Assembly (NCBI GenBank): GCA_013694585.1
Contig: JACDCB010000077.1
Span: 1-47,174, forward strand
Direction of reading: 5' to 3'
DNA length: 47,174 bases
Source: Candidatus Nitrosopumilus sp.
GTDB taxonomy: Archaea; Thermoproteota; Nitrososphaeria; Nitrososphaerales; Nitrososphaeraceae
The notes below the pieces were generated by a model. The model was not told where the DNA came from and ran no database searches. It saw only the letters and a program-made list of their open reading frames with translations. Shown in pieces: positions 1 to 7,821 of the stretch. The translations under genes were made by a program, and so were the position numbers. Each line of letters starts with the position of its first letter. Positions within the stretch are counted from its first letter, which is position 1.

Positions 1-887
1 CGGATACTAATCAAGGACAGCCTTTTACGATGACTATTTATTTTAAAGAATATAATGAAACAGGAAAATATTGGGTAGCTCCAACATTTGTAGTTGATCA
101 GGGGAAAGTAATCAATGGTACATTGTATCTCAGTGATTTGGATCTTACTGCCCTAGGATCTTCACCAATTCCCCCAGAGATGAACGAATATCGTAGTGCT
201 TATGCAACAACTCTAACATGGCTCTCAGCGTTTGTAGCAAAGCCTGGACAGTCCTTAAGCTCGCCATCTTGGGGTAAAATAGCTGCAATAGGTGGATCCG
301 AGATAAGGCCATCAGGTAGCGCAAAAGTTACAACCCCAGCCGGCACATTTGATACCACGGTCATAGGCTACCACAAGGGTGTGGATAATCACATTTATGT
401 AAATAAGGATATGCCTTACCCGGTTAAAGCTGAAACATTTGCTGACGTTACTTCCGGAAAAGCACCAATTCAATACGCTTTTGAATTGAAAGCGACTGGA
501 ACTGGCCAACAGCCTATACCAGAAAGCCAAGTCCAAATTCCTGTACCACCATTGAATATTCAGACTCCCCGAGGAACCTATAATGTTCAGCTATTATGGG
601 AGCCAGTAGAAATAAAAGCAGGCAATGACACGCAATTTGGTGTAATATTTACCGACGATAAGAATAATATCGTTGATAGAGTAACATACGGTTATAAAGT
701 AATGGATGGTAATAAGACAGTTATAGATGAATTCAAGAATCAAAGAGCAACAGAAGGAATCGGCCAATTTACTTACAAATTTGACACACTAGGAGAGAAG
801 TATCTTCAGATCACGCTAGAAACTGCAACAGGAGAAGATCTCGGAATGTTTGTTGAGGCTGCTACTTTTTATCTTGTAGTTCAATAA
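1..887 (+). CDS. C-terminal part of a probable exported/surface protein (cut by window edge)
   Basis: The frame is already open at base 3, nine codons before the first ATG at base 30, so the gene most likely begins outside the window. The visible part is about 295 residues with no membrane segment. It is rich in beta-type sequence. A central stretch around 'KVTTPAGTFDTTVIGYHK' is followed by a linker containing 'PVPPLN' and then a C-terminal domain of about 95 residues starting near 'YNVQLLWEPVEIKAG', which looks like an immunoglobulin-like beta sandwich. Exported thaumarchaeal proteins often have such repeats, but I do not recognise the family. It ends eleven bases before the stop of the convergent unknown gene. 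The signal peptide, if there is one, would lie upstream of the window. Confidence 0.7.
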   Translation, partial: DTNQGQPFTMTIYFKEYNETGKYWVAPTFVVDQGKVINGTLYLSDLDLTALGSSPIPPEMNEYRSAYATTLTWLSAFVAKPGQSLSSPSWGKIAAIGGSEIRPSGSAKVTTPAGTFDTTVIGYHKGVDNHIYVNKDMPYPVKAETFADVTSGKAPIQYAFELKATGTGQQPIPESQVQIPVPPLNIQTPRGTYNVQLLWEPVEIKAGNDTQFGVIFTDDKNNIVDRVTYGYKVMDGNKTVIDEFKNQRATEGIGQFTYKFDTLGEKYLQITLETATGEDLGMFVEAATFYLVVQ

Positions 888-897
888 ACTGAATTTT

Positions 898-1419
898 TTA
901 AGTAGAGAATTTTCCACTTTTATTTTTAAGTCTCTCATAGTAAACGTTAGATAATAACCAATCACCAAACCTTTGAATTTCGTCATCTATTTTAGTCCAA
1001 AGATGAAATGAACCTGGCAATAAATCTATGCGCGAATTATTTGGTTCTGGATCTTTAAAGTTTATTTTTAGTCCTTCTTTTCCCTCATACATATAGGCAT
1101 CAATTATTTGGACATTGCCTGTGAGGTCCTTGGTTGCTTGAAGTTTAATCTGATCCCGCTCAATCGGAAAAGTTTTTCTAAATTTATCAAATATGAAACT
1201 CATGTTTTCAGTCCCGTAATCTCGAATTTCACCTATCTTTCTACGATCTGGAAAATGAATTTCCATGACTAGACCATACCTTGATCCTACAAAATTTGAT
1301 AATTCGTTTAGCTTGTAGTAAGCAAGCGTAGGGTTCCGGATAACAGTTTTCTGAAAAAATTCCAAGTTAGCTTCGATATTATTTTTGAATTCAAGCAACA
1401 GGTTAGTAAATTCCTCCAC
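898..1419 (-). CDS. Hypothetical protein, GTG start
   Basis: The ORF track extends this frame to 1803, but that extension is the antisense of the gene at 1456-2097 and reads as Phe/Ile/Tyr-rich shadow sequence. Real protein character begins near 'VEEFTNLLLEF'. A GTG at 1419 lies about 24 bases after the TATA-like TTTATTAAA on this strand, which fits a leaderless archaeal start, so I place the start there (173 aa). The product is soluble, starts with a helix rich in Glu and Asn, and carries mixed alpha/beta sequence with 'GLVMEIHFPDRRKIGEI' and a C-terminal 'SFHLWTKIDDEIQRF' helix. No catalytic motif is visible and the family is unknown to me. It is divergent from the next gene and convergent with the exported protein. 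Confidence 0.65.
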   Translation of the reverse strand: MEEFTNLLLEFKNNIEANLEFFQKTVIRNPTLAYYKLNELSNFVGSRYGLVMEIHFPDRRKIGEIRDYGTENMSFIFDKFRKTFPIERDQIKLQATKDLTGNVQIIDAYMYEGKEGLKINFKDPEPNNSRIDLLPGSFHLWTKIDDEIQRFGDWLLSNVYYERLKNKSGKFST

Positions 1420-1438
1420 AAGTATGTTGAAATTAAAG

Positions 1439-1447
1439 TTTAATAAA
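1439..1447. promoter_or_regulatory. Shared AT-rich core promoter between two divergent genes
   Basis: TTTAATAAA reads as TTTATTAAA on the other strand. Its centre is about 24 bases from the minus-strand GTG at 1419 and about 34 bases from the plus-strand ATG at 1477 (13 from the ATG at 1456). One near-symmetric TATA element could therefore serve both genes. Inference from spacing only. Confidence 0.4.
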
Positions 1448-1455
1448 TAAGTTAA

Positions 1456-2097
1456 ATGACTAACCTTTACCTTATAATGTTCGCATCCGATAGAGATTCT
1501 GAACGAGCCACTAGCATAGAAGATTACCAGAATACATGTACTGAGTTCATACAAGATATAAGTAAAGACTATCGGGATTGGGTAGAGAGATACCAGCTTC
1601 CAAAAGATGAAGAGGTTCAGAGAATTAGTGGGATCGATGATACCGTAAGAAAAACGAATGAGTGCATATTCAAGTTTGGAAACACCATAAAAAAGATTGA
1701 TATAATCATGAATGATGGGATCAACAAGATGGCTGAAATTACTGCAGGATATCCATTTCAGATAGATGTATCCAGCAGCAGTCAAAAAAGATATATAATT
1801 CATGAGAAAAAATCTATAAAACTAAACCTAAGGTCTTATCCGCGTCAAAAGAGACGGGTCAGGTTTTGTAACTATGACAAGGACAATATATTCCTGTTAT
1901 CAGCTAGCAATAAGATAGATTTAAAATACAGCAAGACTAGTTTTGAGTCTTCGGATCTGCTCGACGAATTTATAGTAATTAACCCTATTCAATTTGATAA
2001 TGAAGAGGTTATTTCAATAACTATCAAAGTTGAGGAATTAGAAAATGAGGTTGTTAAAGAAAGTCGCGGCTATACCACACTTATAATAGCAAGATAA
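1456..2097 (+). CDS. Hypothetical protein
   Basis: A 213-residue soluble protein of unknown family. The N-terminal half is charged and helical ('CTEFIQDISKDYRDWVERYQ', 'ECIFKFGNTIKKIDIIMNDG'). The C-terminal half is beta-rich with a basic patch 'SYPRQKRRVRFCNYDKD'. A second ATG at 1477 (protein beginning 'MFASDRDSERA') is a better fit to the TATA element at 1439-1447 and is probably the true start, because the first seven residues are hydrophobic and unlike the rest. The gene is divergent from the GTG-start gene and shares its promoter region. I see no nucleotide-binding or metal motif. Confidence 0.65.
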   Translation: MTNLYLIMFASDRDSERATSIEDYQNTCTEFIQDISKDYRDWVERYQLPKDEEVQRISGIDDTVRKTNECIFKFGNTIKKIDIIMNDGINKMAEITAGYPFQIDVSSSSQKRYIIHEKKSIKLNLRSYPRQKRRVRFCNYDKDNIFLLSASNKIDLKYSKTSFESSDLLDEFIVINPIQFDNEEVISITIKVEELENEVVKESRGYTTLIIAR

Positions 2098-2110
2098 CAA
2101 TATTAGTTAA

Positions 2111-2950
2111 CTAAGAACCTATCTTTAAATTCTTTGCAAAAATACTCCGTAGGCATTCTATTGCTGACAAGATGGCCAAATAACTAGTTTTAGGGTTGTC
2201 GGGACTAGGCATGTTATCAACCTTGATCTGGAAACTTCCAAATTTCCACTTGACATGAATCTCGTGTTGATTGTTTATTATTTTCGGATCGACAACTATC
2301 TTGACCTTGGTTTTTTCAAACCCGATGCCTGCTAAACTAACTAACGCTGAGATATTAACATTTGATGGAAATCCTTTGATTGCATCAATTGCGTTACCTT
2401 CAAAAATAACCTTCTTTTCTTTGATGGCATCTATATCGATATCTTTACTGTAAAAATATGGTGCACCCTTTAATGATTTGTTGTTTTTTGTGGTTACAAT
2501 GGTAACATCATCTATATAGTCTTTCACGCTTCGAATAATGTCAGCGCCACCAATCGCGCCCGAAGGAAGAAAAACATTGCGATCAGTATCGGTCAATAAC
2601 TGAATAATGGTTTCATAAAATGCTGGATCAGAAAAAGCGCCTATACTCATTATCATAATGTCCTTCCCTTGTTCTAGTATTGTAGCCATGTATGTTTGAG
2701 CAGCTTTAACAGACGCGGCTTCAATGACCAGATTGACATTTTGATAGTCATTTGATGAAACAAATTCATTGAAGTCGTTGAATGTCCTAGAGGGTTTGTT
2801 GTTTAACTCATTATACAACAATTCTAGCTTCTGAATATCTATGTCGAATATGATAGATAACTTACAGTTTGGAATTTTCTGAGCGTCAATACTAAAAGCT
2901 ATTTCACGTCCGATGGCTCCGCAACCTATTATTGCAACTTTTATATCCAA
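2111..2950 (-). CDS. nadX: L-aspartate dehydrogenase
   Basis: Converts L-aspartate to iminoaspartate with NAD(P)+, the first step of NAD synthesis in organisms that use NadX instead of aspartate oxidase. The N-terminal Rossmann motif 'VAIIGCGAIGREIA' binds the dinucleotide. The 'SIGAFSDPAF' and 'LPSGAIGGADIIRS' segments, followed by 'KGFPSNVNISALVSLAGIG', are typical of the family's substrate domain. At 279 aa it is slightly longer than the usual 250-270 aa. The track start is a TTG; a TATA-like TTATAAATG lies about 31 bases upstream. It follows purK and purE on the same strand and may be co-transcribed. The quinolinate synthase partner is not in the window. Confidence 0.85.
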   Translation of the reverse strand: MDIKVAIIGCGAIGREIAFSIDAQKIPNCKLSIIFDIDIQKLELLYNELNNKPSRTFNDFNEFVSSNDYQNVNLVIEAASVKAAQTYMATILEQGKDIMIMSIGAFSDPAFYETIIQLLTDTDRNVFLPSGAIGGADIIRSVKDYIDDVTIVTTKNNKSLKGAPYFYSKDIDIDAIKEKKVIFEGNAIDAIKGFPSNVNISALVSLAGIGFEKTKVKIVVDPKIINNQHEIHVKWKFGSFQIKVDNMPSPDNPKTSYLAILSAIECLRSIFAKNLKIGS

Positions 2951-2987
2951 CTTTCATTTATTATAAAAAAAAATCATTTATAATCAT

Positions 2988-3620
2988 TTATCTTCGGCTC
3001 TGTGCCTTTTGGAGTCCCTTTAGGTATTTATCTAATCCCACTTCATCCAATTTTGCGTTCTTTAGTTTCACTTCCTCTCTCATTTTCTCCTTGAACTGAT
3101 TCATCTTCTTTAGCAATGAAGGTTGGGAAATAGAGAGTATTGAACATGCTAAAATACCAGCATTCTTTGCTCCGTTAATTGCAACTGTGGCAACAGGTAT
3201 ACCGGGTGGCATTTGGATTATGGAATAGAGCGAATCGATCCCATTAAGAGGATTGGTCGAATTGTTTATAGGTACTCCGATCACAGGTATAGATGTCATT
3301 GAGGCGACCATACCCGGAAGATGTGCAGATCCTCCCGCACCACTAATTATGACCTTGATACCACGTGATTCAGCAGTTTGAGAATATTCAAACAATTCAA
3401 CTGGTGTTCTATGAGCAGAGACTATCTTTACTTCATACGAGATTTCAAACTCATTCAATATTCGAGCGGCTTCCTTCATTATCGGCAAGTCTGAATCACT
3501 ACCCATAATTATTCCAACTATCGGTGAGGCATTTTTTTCTAAATTCACTGATTCACTAAGGTCGGGCGGGCCCTCAGACTTATTTTTGCTCTTATTTTTA
3601 ATTGGATTAGATTTTGACAA
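2988..3620 (-). CDS. purE: N5-carboxyaminoimidazole ribonucleotide mutase
   Basis: PurE moves the carboxylate of N5-CAIR to carbon 4 to give CAIR in de novo purine synthesis. The class signature is clear: '[12 protein letters not shown]', 'VSAHRTP' and '[16 protein letters not shown]', with the catalytic His in the SAHRTP loop. The core domain is about residues 33-170. It carries a Lys/Ser/Asn-rich N-terminal extension of about 32 residues and a Lys-rich C-terminal tail of about 45 residues, making it longer than the usual 160 aa. It lies 45 bases downstream of purK on the same strand, the classic purK-purE pair, which also marks it as the class I (N5-CAIR) type. Confidence 0.92.
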   Translation of the reverse strand: MSKSNPIKNKSKNKSEGPPDLSESVNLEKNASPIVGIIMGSDSDLPIMKEAARILNEFEISYEVKIVSAHRTPVELFEYSQTAESRGIKVIISGAGGSAHLPGMVASMTSIPVIGVPINNSTNPLNGIDSLYSIIQMPPGIPVATVAINGAKNAGILACSILSISQPSLLKKMNQFKEKMREEVKLKNAKLDEVGLDKYLKGLQKAQSRR

Positions 3621-3665
3621 AGAATTTACATGATCTTCTTATTAGTGGAATTTGAATTTTTAGAT

Positions 3666-4841
3666 CTAAGACGATGCTTCTCGGACTTTCAGAAAATCTT
3701 CCACGTTGCACTTAGTTAAGAGAGGATCCATGTTATTTGATACTACCGTCACGTGACCAAGTTTTCTATTTGGTTTCGTTTCTAGTTTACCATATACATG
3801 AATTTTAGCTCCGGGAATGGCAAACAAATCATCAATTCCTGTAATTTCATAGGGGCCAGTATAATTATTTGGGCCAAGAATATTAACCATTACAGCATTT
3901 GATAATAAAGCTGGTTGAAGAAGCGGATAATTAAGTATTGCTCGAATGTGTTGCTCAAATTGGGAAATTGAACAAGCTTCAATAGAATAATGGCCGGAGT
4001 TATGAGGTCGTGGGGCAATTTCATTAATTAATACATTGTCATCCTCATCTATGAACATCTCAATTCCAAAAATACCAGATCCCTTTAAAGATTTCATAGT
4101 CATTATTGCCAAATCTATTGCTTTCTTTTCAGTTTCTTTACTGATTCTGGCAGGAATTATAGAAGTTTTCAGTATGTGATTCTCATGAATATTCTCAGCA
4201 ATGGGAAAGTACGAAATAGTGCCCGATAAATTTCTGGCCACCATTATGGAAATTTCTTTTTTAAAATTCACGAATTTTTCTACCATGCATTGACGGCCTG
4301 AAAAGTAGATTAGAGCTTTACTTATTTCATTTTCTGATTTAATCAAATAATTTCCTCGACCGTCGTATGAATCCTCACATGCCTTTAATAATACAGGAAA
4401 CCCAGATATCGAACAATAGTTCATCAATTGTTCTTCGCTAGAAACTAGTTCAAAGTCGGGGACCGTAATCCTATTATCTCTCAGAAATTTTTTTTGACGG
4501 TACTTATTTTGAATGATGGAGAGTGTTTTTGGTGATGGATGTACCAAGAATCCGGATTCTTCAAGATTATCGAGGGCTGTAGCATTTGCTAATTCAATTT
4601 CATAGGTTATAATATCCACCTCTTTTGATAAATCATATATTTTTTGCTCGTCAGAGAAGTCGCCTATGATTAGTTTGTCAGCCATACTTGAAGCAGGACA
4701 ATCTACGCTGGGATCTAGTATAACTACCTTCATAAACATGCGCTTTGCCTCAGCAGCCATCATCTTTCCAAGCTGTCCCCCACCAACAATACCCAATCTG
4801 ACTGGTTTTCTAATTGAAAACTTGTCTTTGTATAATGTCAA
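3666..4841 (-). CDS. purK: N5-carboxyaminoimidazole ribonucleotide synthase
   Basis: PurK is an ATP-grasp enzyme that carboxylates aminoimidazole ribonucleotide with bicarbonate and ATP to give N5-CAIR, the substrate of PurE encoded just downstream. The N-terminal 'LGIVGGGQLGKMMAAEA' glycine loop, 'DIITYEIELANATAL', the ATP-grasp core ('FPVLLKACEDSYDGRGNYLI') and the metal-binding 'FIDEDDNVLINEIAPRPHNSGHYSIEA' region are all present. Length is 391 aa, normal for the family. The gene is the first of the purK-purE-nadX group on the minus strand. Start at 4841 gives a short 14-residue lead before the glycine loop. Confidence 0.93.
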   Translation of the reverse strand: MTLYKDKFSIRKPVRLGIVGGGQLGKMMAAEAKRMFMKVVILDPSVDCPASSMADKLIIGDFSDEQKIYDLSKEVDIITYEIELANATALDNLEESGFLVHPSPKTLSIIQNKYRQKKFLRDNRITVPDFELVSSEEQLMNYCSISGFPVLLKACEDSYDGRGNYLIKSENEISKALIYFSGRQCMVEKFVNFKKEISIMVARNLSGTISYFPIAENIHENHILKTSIIPARISKETEKKAIDLAIMTMKSLKGSGIFGIEMFIDEDDNVLINEIAPRPHNSGHYSIEACSISQFEQHIRAILNYPLLQPALLSNAVMVNILGPNNYTGPYEITGIDDLFAIPGAKIHVYGKLETKPNRKLGHVTVVSNNMDPLLTKCNVEDFLKVREASS

Positions 4842-4907
4842 CTAACTGACCTAGTAACAATACCTTGAACTAAATTTAATATGGACATAACCATCTCACA
4901 ATTCGAT

Positions 4908-5957
4908 TTATTTCACAAATATTTTTATCGCCTGTGGAGGACAGACATTTTCGCACGCCAAACAAAAAATACAATCCTTTTCTCTAATCATAAATGGTTT
5001 TCTATCTGATGCTGGATGACCTGGCGTATCAAGCCACTCAAAAACGTTAACTGGGCATGCATCAATACAAGCACCATCTGAAATACAAATGTCAAAATCA
5101 ACGCATACATCAGTACCCCAGATTCCAAGTTGTCCAGGTGGATCATATGGACCCCATACCTGGATCCCTTGGAATTTTCCTACGGGTTGTCTTTTAGACT
5201 TAAACCCAGTATCTATAGGTCCTTCTGCTGCCTGGTAGTCTGTTCCAGTGCCTGTAAGCAGAATTGTGGTATTAGCAGAAAGTCTTGCAGCGTTGGATGC
5301 AGGAGCAGGAGATGGTACAGCAACTGATGATGCAATTGATTGATTCTCACCAAGATTCTCACCTGATGGCTTTCCTGTTGTTGCTGTTACAGATGGGTTG
5401 ACTAATGATTTTTTCTCCTCTTTAAGATTCTTTTGAGTATTTGCTAAAGGAGTTATAGATTCTAATTTTTTTATTGATTCGACCTGGCCCAGTTTCTGGA
5501 TTTTCTGGTAATAAGTAATTAATTTTTGTCCTATCTTGGTATTACGAATTATATTATCTATAATTATTTTAGCATTATGATCAGCCTTTTGCCTATAATT
5601 TCTTATCCAATAAAGGTCACCAAATGTTTCTAGAGGTTTTATCTGATAAATTATGTCCAATACCTCACCGATGACTATTTCAACTGTTACATACAATTCT
5701 GCAGATTGTTCTTTATTTGTGTATATATCAAAACCTTTTTCAATCCATTTAGAAGTCACAAAAATTCTGTCGGCATAAGTATCGAGAACGTAACCATAAG
5801 TTTTAAGTTCACTCATAACTCCATTAACCTCCGACTGCCCAACGATGTCAACAGGCATTCTATATATTCCGAGCTTAGCACTATGAGTTGGATAAACACC
5901 TCGTTTTGCAACTTCAGAAAGCATTACCCAGACTTTATCTGATAGCAAGAGGGACAT
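4908..5957 (-). CDS. 7Fe ferredoxin fused to an unknown N-terminal domain
   Basis: The last ~105 residues closely resemble the zinc-containing ferredoxins of Sulfolobus ('[16 protein letters not shown]', '[18 protein letters not shown]'). The first cluster motif is C-x2-D-x2-C-x3-CP ('[12 protein letters not shown]'), with Asp in place of one Cys, which in relatives gives a [3Fe-4S] cluster; the second is a full '[12 protein letters not shown]' [4Fe-4S] site. The His residues that bind zinc in Sulfolobus ferredoxin appear as Phe, Ile and Trp here. Residues 1-185 form a separate domain; '[16 protein letters not shown]' through '[20 protein letters not shown]' has a winged-helix look. An Ala/Ser/Pro/Thr-rich linker (about 190-235) joins the two. 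The electron-carrier role of the C-terminus is solid; the N-terminal role is unknown. Confidence 0.85.
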   Translation of the reverse strand: MSLLLSDKVWVMLSEVAKRGVYPTHSAKLGIYRMPVDIVGQSEVNGVMSELKTYGYVLDTYADRIFVTSKWIEKGFDIYTNKEQSAELYVTVEIVIGEVLDIIYQIKPLETFGDLYWIRNYRQKADHNAKIIIDNIIRNTKIGQKLITYYQKIQKLGQVESIKKLESITPLANTQKNLKEEKKSLVNPSVTATTGKPSGENLGENQSIASSVAVPSPAPASNAARLSANTTILLTGTGTDYQAAEGPIDTGFKSKRQPVGKFQGIQVWGPYDPPGQLGIWGTDVCVDFDICISDGACIDACPVNVFEWLDTPGHPASDRKPFMIREKDCIFCLACENVCPPQAIKIFVK

Positions 5958-6017
5958 TGACTATAAATACTTTTTATTCAGGATATTAAAACTTATGTAT
6001 ATTCAAATGAATAAATT

Positions 6018-6350
6018 CTACAGATCGTCCGGACAGGTCATCTCTCTTATTTCTATATATTTTTTTTCCATTCTTTCTGCAATAGTAGTAACGAATTCCA
6101 AATCGTAATTGGGTTTAGGATAAAACCATCGCTTTACAACCTTGTGGCCTGTACCTTCCATATCATAAATCATACCCTTTTCAGAAATCACTTTACTATT
6201 TTCATCAGTTATTTTATCTTTAATCTCTAAACCACGTTTGGTTTTGTCCACCAATATTAGAAATTGAGAATCTTCAAAGATAAAATAGAATTTCCCTTTC
6301 TTGATCAATATAGGTTCAGGATTTGAAGTAGTAGTTTCACCTGACATCAA
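6018..6350 (-). CDS. Hypothetical small protein
   Basis: A 110-residue acidic soluble protein of unknown family. 'KKGKFYFIFEDSQFLILVDKTKRGLEI' suggests a small beta domain, and the middle holds 'GTGHKVVKRWFYPKPNYDLEFV'. The C-terminal 'REMTCPDDL' carries a single Cys. It sits between the sulfurtransferase (16 bases upstream on the same strand) and the ferredoxin fusion downstream, so it may be co-transcribed with the sulfurtransferase. No membrane segment or catalytic motif is visible. Confidence 0.6.
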   Translation of the reverse strand: MMSGETTTSNPEPILIKKGKFYFIFEDSQFLILVDKTKRGLEIKDKITDENSKVISEKGMIYDMEGTGHKVVKRWFYPKPNYDLEFVTTIAERMEKKYIEIREMTCPDDL

Positions 6351-6366
6351 ATATTCGATTCCTTAT

Positions 6367-7215
6367 TTATTTTTCAATTGGATTTCCAATCATATTTCCC
6401 CATTCTGTCCAAGAGCCGTCATAGTTTTTGACTGATGGATATCCCAACAAATATTTCAGTACAAACCAAGTATGCGATGAACGTTCCCCAATCCTGCAGT
6501 AGCAAATTATATGTTTATCCGGTGTAATGCCTTGCTTTCCGTATAAAGCCTCCAAATCTTCTGCGGATTTAAATGTCCCATCATCATTAATTGCTTGAAG
6601 CCAAGGAATGTTTTTAGCACCTGGAATATGCCCACCTCTCTGAGCATGCTCCGTTGGATATTCTGGGGGTGCGGTTATCTCGCCATTGAATTCTTTTACA
6701 GACCTAACGTCTACCAATCCGACCTCCTCCTTCTTAAATGAGCGCTTGACATCATCTAGATAAGCTCGTACGCCTTCATCAGGAGCAGCTGCTACATAAT
6801 TCGAGGTATTTGCAACGGGTTCATCCTTTGTATAAGGCCGATTTTCATTTTCCCATTTTTTTCTTCCACCGTTCATTATTCTAATTTTTTTGTGTCCAAA
6901 GTACTTGAAGACCCATAATGCAAAAGCAGCAAACCAGTTATTGAAATCTCCATATAGGATCAATTCATCATCCGGTTTTACCCCTAGACGGGACATTAAC
7001 TCTTCGAACTGGTGTTTGTTAATAATATCTCGAGTTGATGAATCGTTAATATCCTTTCTCCACCATACCATATGAGAATTCGGTAAGTGACCCTCTTTGT
7101 AGGCATTTTCTACATCGTAATCTACTTCCAAGATTTTTACTTCATCATTATTGAGATTATTATTAACCCAATCGGTTTCACAAAGCACATCTTGATTGGC
7201 ATATTGTTTGGTCAT
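6367..7215 (-). CDS. Thiosulfate/3-mercaptopyruvate-type sulfurtransferase (two rhodanese domains)
   Basis: Transfers sulfane sulfur from thiosulfate or a related donor to a thiophilic acceptor. It has two rhodanese domains in about 281 aa: the N-terminal one ('YDVENAYKEGHLPNSHMVWW', 'DDELILYGDFNNWFAA') is inactive-like, while the C-terminal one carries the catalytic Cys in 'IICYCRIGERSSHTW'. The 'HAQRGGHIPGAKNIPWLQA' motif is family-typical. I use the ATG at 7215 rather than the track start at 7248, because a TATA element (7236-7243) lies about 25 bases before it and would overlap the longer form. Sulfur supply for Fe-S or thio-modification is a plausible role; the suf genes are 10 kb away. 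Confidence 0.88.
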   Translation of the reverse strand: MTKQYANQDVLCETDWVNNNLNNDEVKILEVDYDVENAYKEGHLPNSHMVWWRKDINDSSTRDIINKHQFEELMSRLGVKPDDELILYGDFNNWFAAFALWVFKYFGHKKIRIMNGGRKKWENENRPYTKDEPVANTSNYVAAAPDEGVRAYLDDVKRSFKKEEVGLVDVRSVKEFNGEITAPPEYPTEHAQRGGHIPGAKNIPWLQAINDDGTFKSAEDLEALYGKQGITPDKHIICYCRIGERSSHTWFVLKYLLGYPSVKNYDGSWTEWGNMIGNPIEK

Positions 7216-7235
7216 GAATAAATTATGAACTTTAA

Positions 7236-7243
7236 CTATATAA
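7236..7243 (-). promoter_or_regulatory. TATA box of the sulfurtransferase gene
   Basis: TTATATAG on the minus strand is centred about 25 bases before the ATG at 7215, the spacing expected for a leaderless archaeal transcript. It decides the start over the upstream TTG at 7248. Confidence 0.55.
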
Positions 7244-7334
7244 TACATTTGTCTTCCAATAATATGGTTCTAAAGACGATATTAAAAACAATAAAATAGA
7301 ACGAGAAAATATCTTTGAGTAAAACAGGCTAAAT

Positions 7335-7426
7335 GGGCCGGTAGTTTAGTCTGGTAGAATACCTGCCTTGCATGCAACTAGCAGAGGATACGTAGGTGGT
7401 CGTGGGTTCAAATCCCACCCGGTCCA
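7335..7426 (+). tRNA. tRNA-Ala (anticodon TGC) with an intron at 37/38
   Basis: A full cloverleaf can be folded by hand. Acceptor GGGCCGG pairs with CCGGTCC and contains the G3-U70 pair that specifies alanine. The D arm is GTTT/GAAT and the T arm is GTGGG-TTCAAAT-CCCAC. The anticodon stem CCTGC pairs with GTAGG, leaving anticodon TGC at 7369-7371. The stem closes only if 18 bases (about 7373-7390) are removed after position 37, the usual archaeal intron site. CCA is not encoded. The anticodon and intron start form the palindrome TTGCATGCAA. A relic of a tyrosine recombinase lies 120 bases downstream, consistent with a tRNA used as an integration site. Confidence 0.93.
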
Positions 7427-7544
7427 CATTTACGATGGCCTTAAAATATGGTTCCTCCGTAAATAGTAATATTTAGAGTGCATAAAAGAGAGTAAATAAA
7501 AAAAATATAATAGCTAGCACGATAACTAATACCGATTAAACTAT

Positions 7545-7757
7545 TTGCCAAAAAATAACGCTTCAAGAAATCAATTAATAATGAAAAAACAAAAAACCTC
7601 CCTTTATCCTTCTTCATATTCGACTTATGCTAATAGCCATAACAATACCATAATCAAGTATATTGCATATATGCGTGCCATGAGTAAATCCACAGCATGT
7701 CAGTATTATGCTAGGCTATCGAACTTAGGTTTCGTTAGATTCTATTACTTGACTTGA
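7545..7757 (+). pseudogene. Relic of a tyrosine recombinase (N-terminal fragment)
   Basis: The 70-codon frame ends with 'NNTIIKYIAYMRAMSKSTACQYYARLSNLGFV', which looks like the N-terminal SAM-like core-binding region of archaeal XerC/XerD-type integrases (a helix, then 'MSKSTA..YY.RL..F'). The catalytic domain with the R-H-R-Y residues is absent: the frame stops at 7757 and I find no continuation in the other frames before the next gene. An ATG at 7581 is the likeliest original start of what remains. Its position just behind tRNA-Ala suggests the end of an old integrated element. The recombinase assignment rests on motif resemblance only, and a small functional protein cannot be excluded. Confidence 0.5.
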
Positions 7758-7821
7758 ATACAAGTTTGAATAATAGGATTTTATAAAAAGATTTTAGTTT
7801 GGAGTAATTCAAACAATAACA

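Noticed and set aside
1420-1803. N-terminal extension of the minus-strand ORF 898-1803
   Set aside because: It is antisense to a better gene (1456-2097), is Phe/Ile/Tyr-rich, and a promoter plus GTG start at 1419 explains the true gene.
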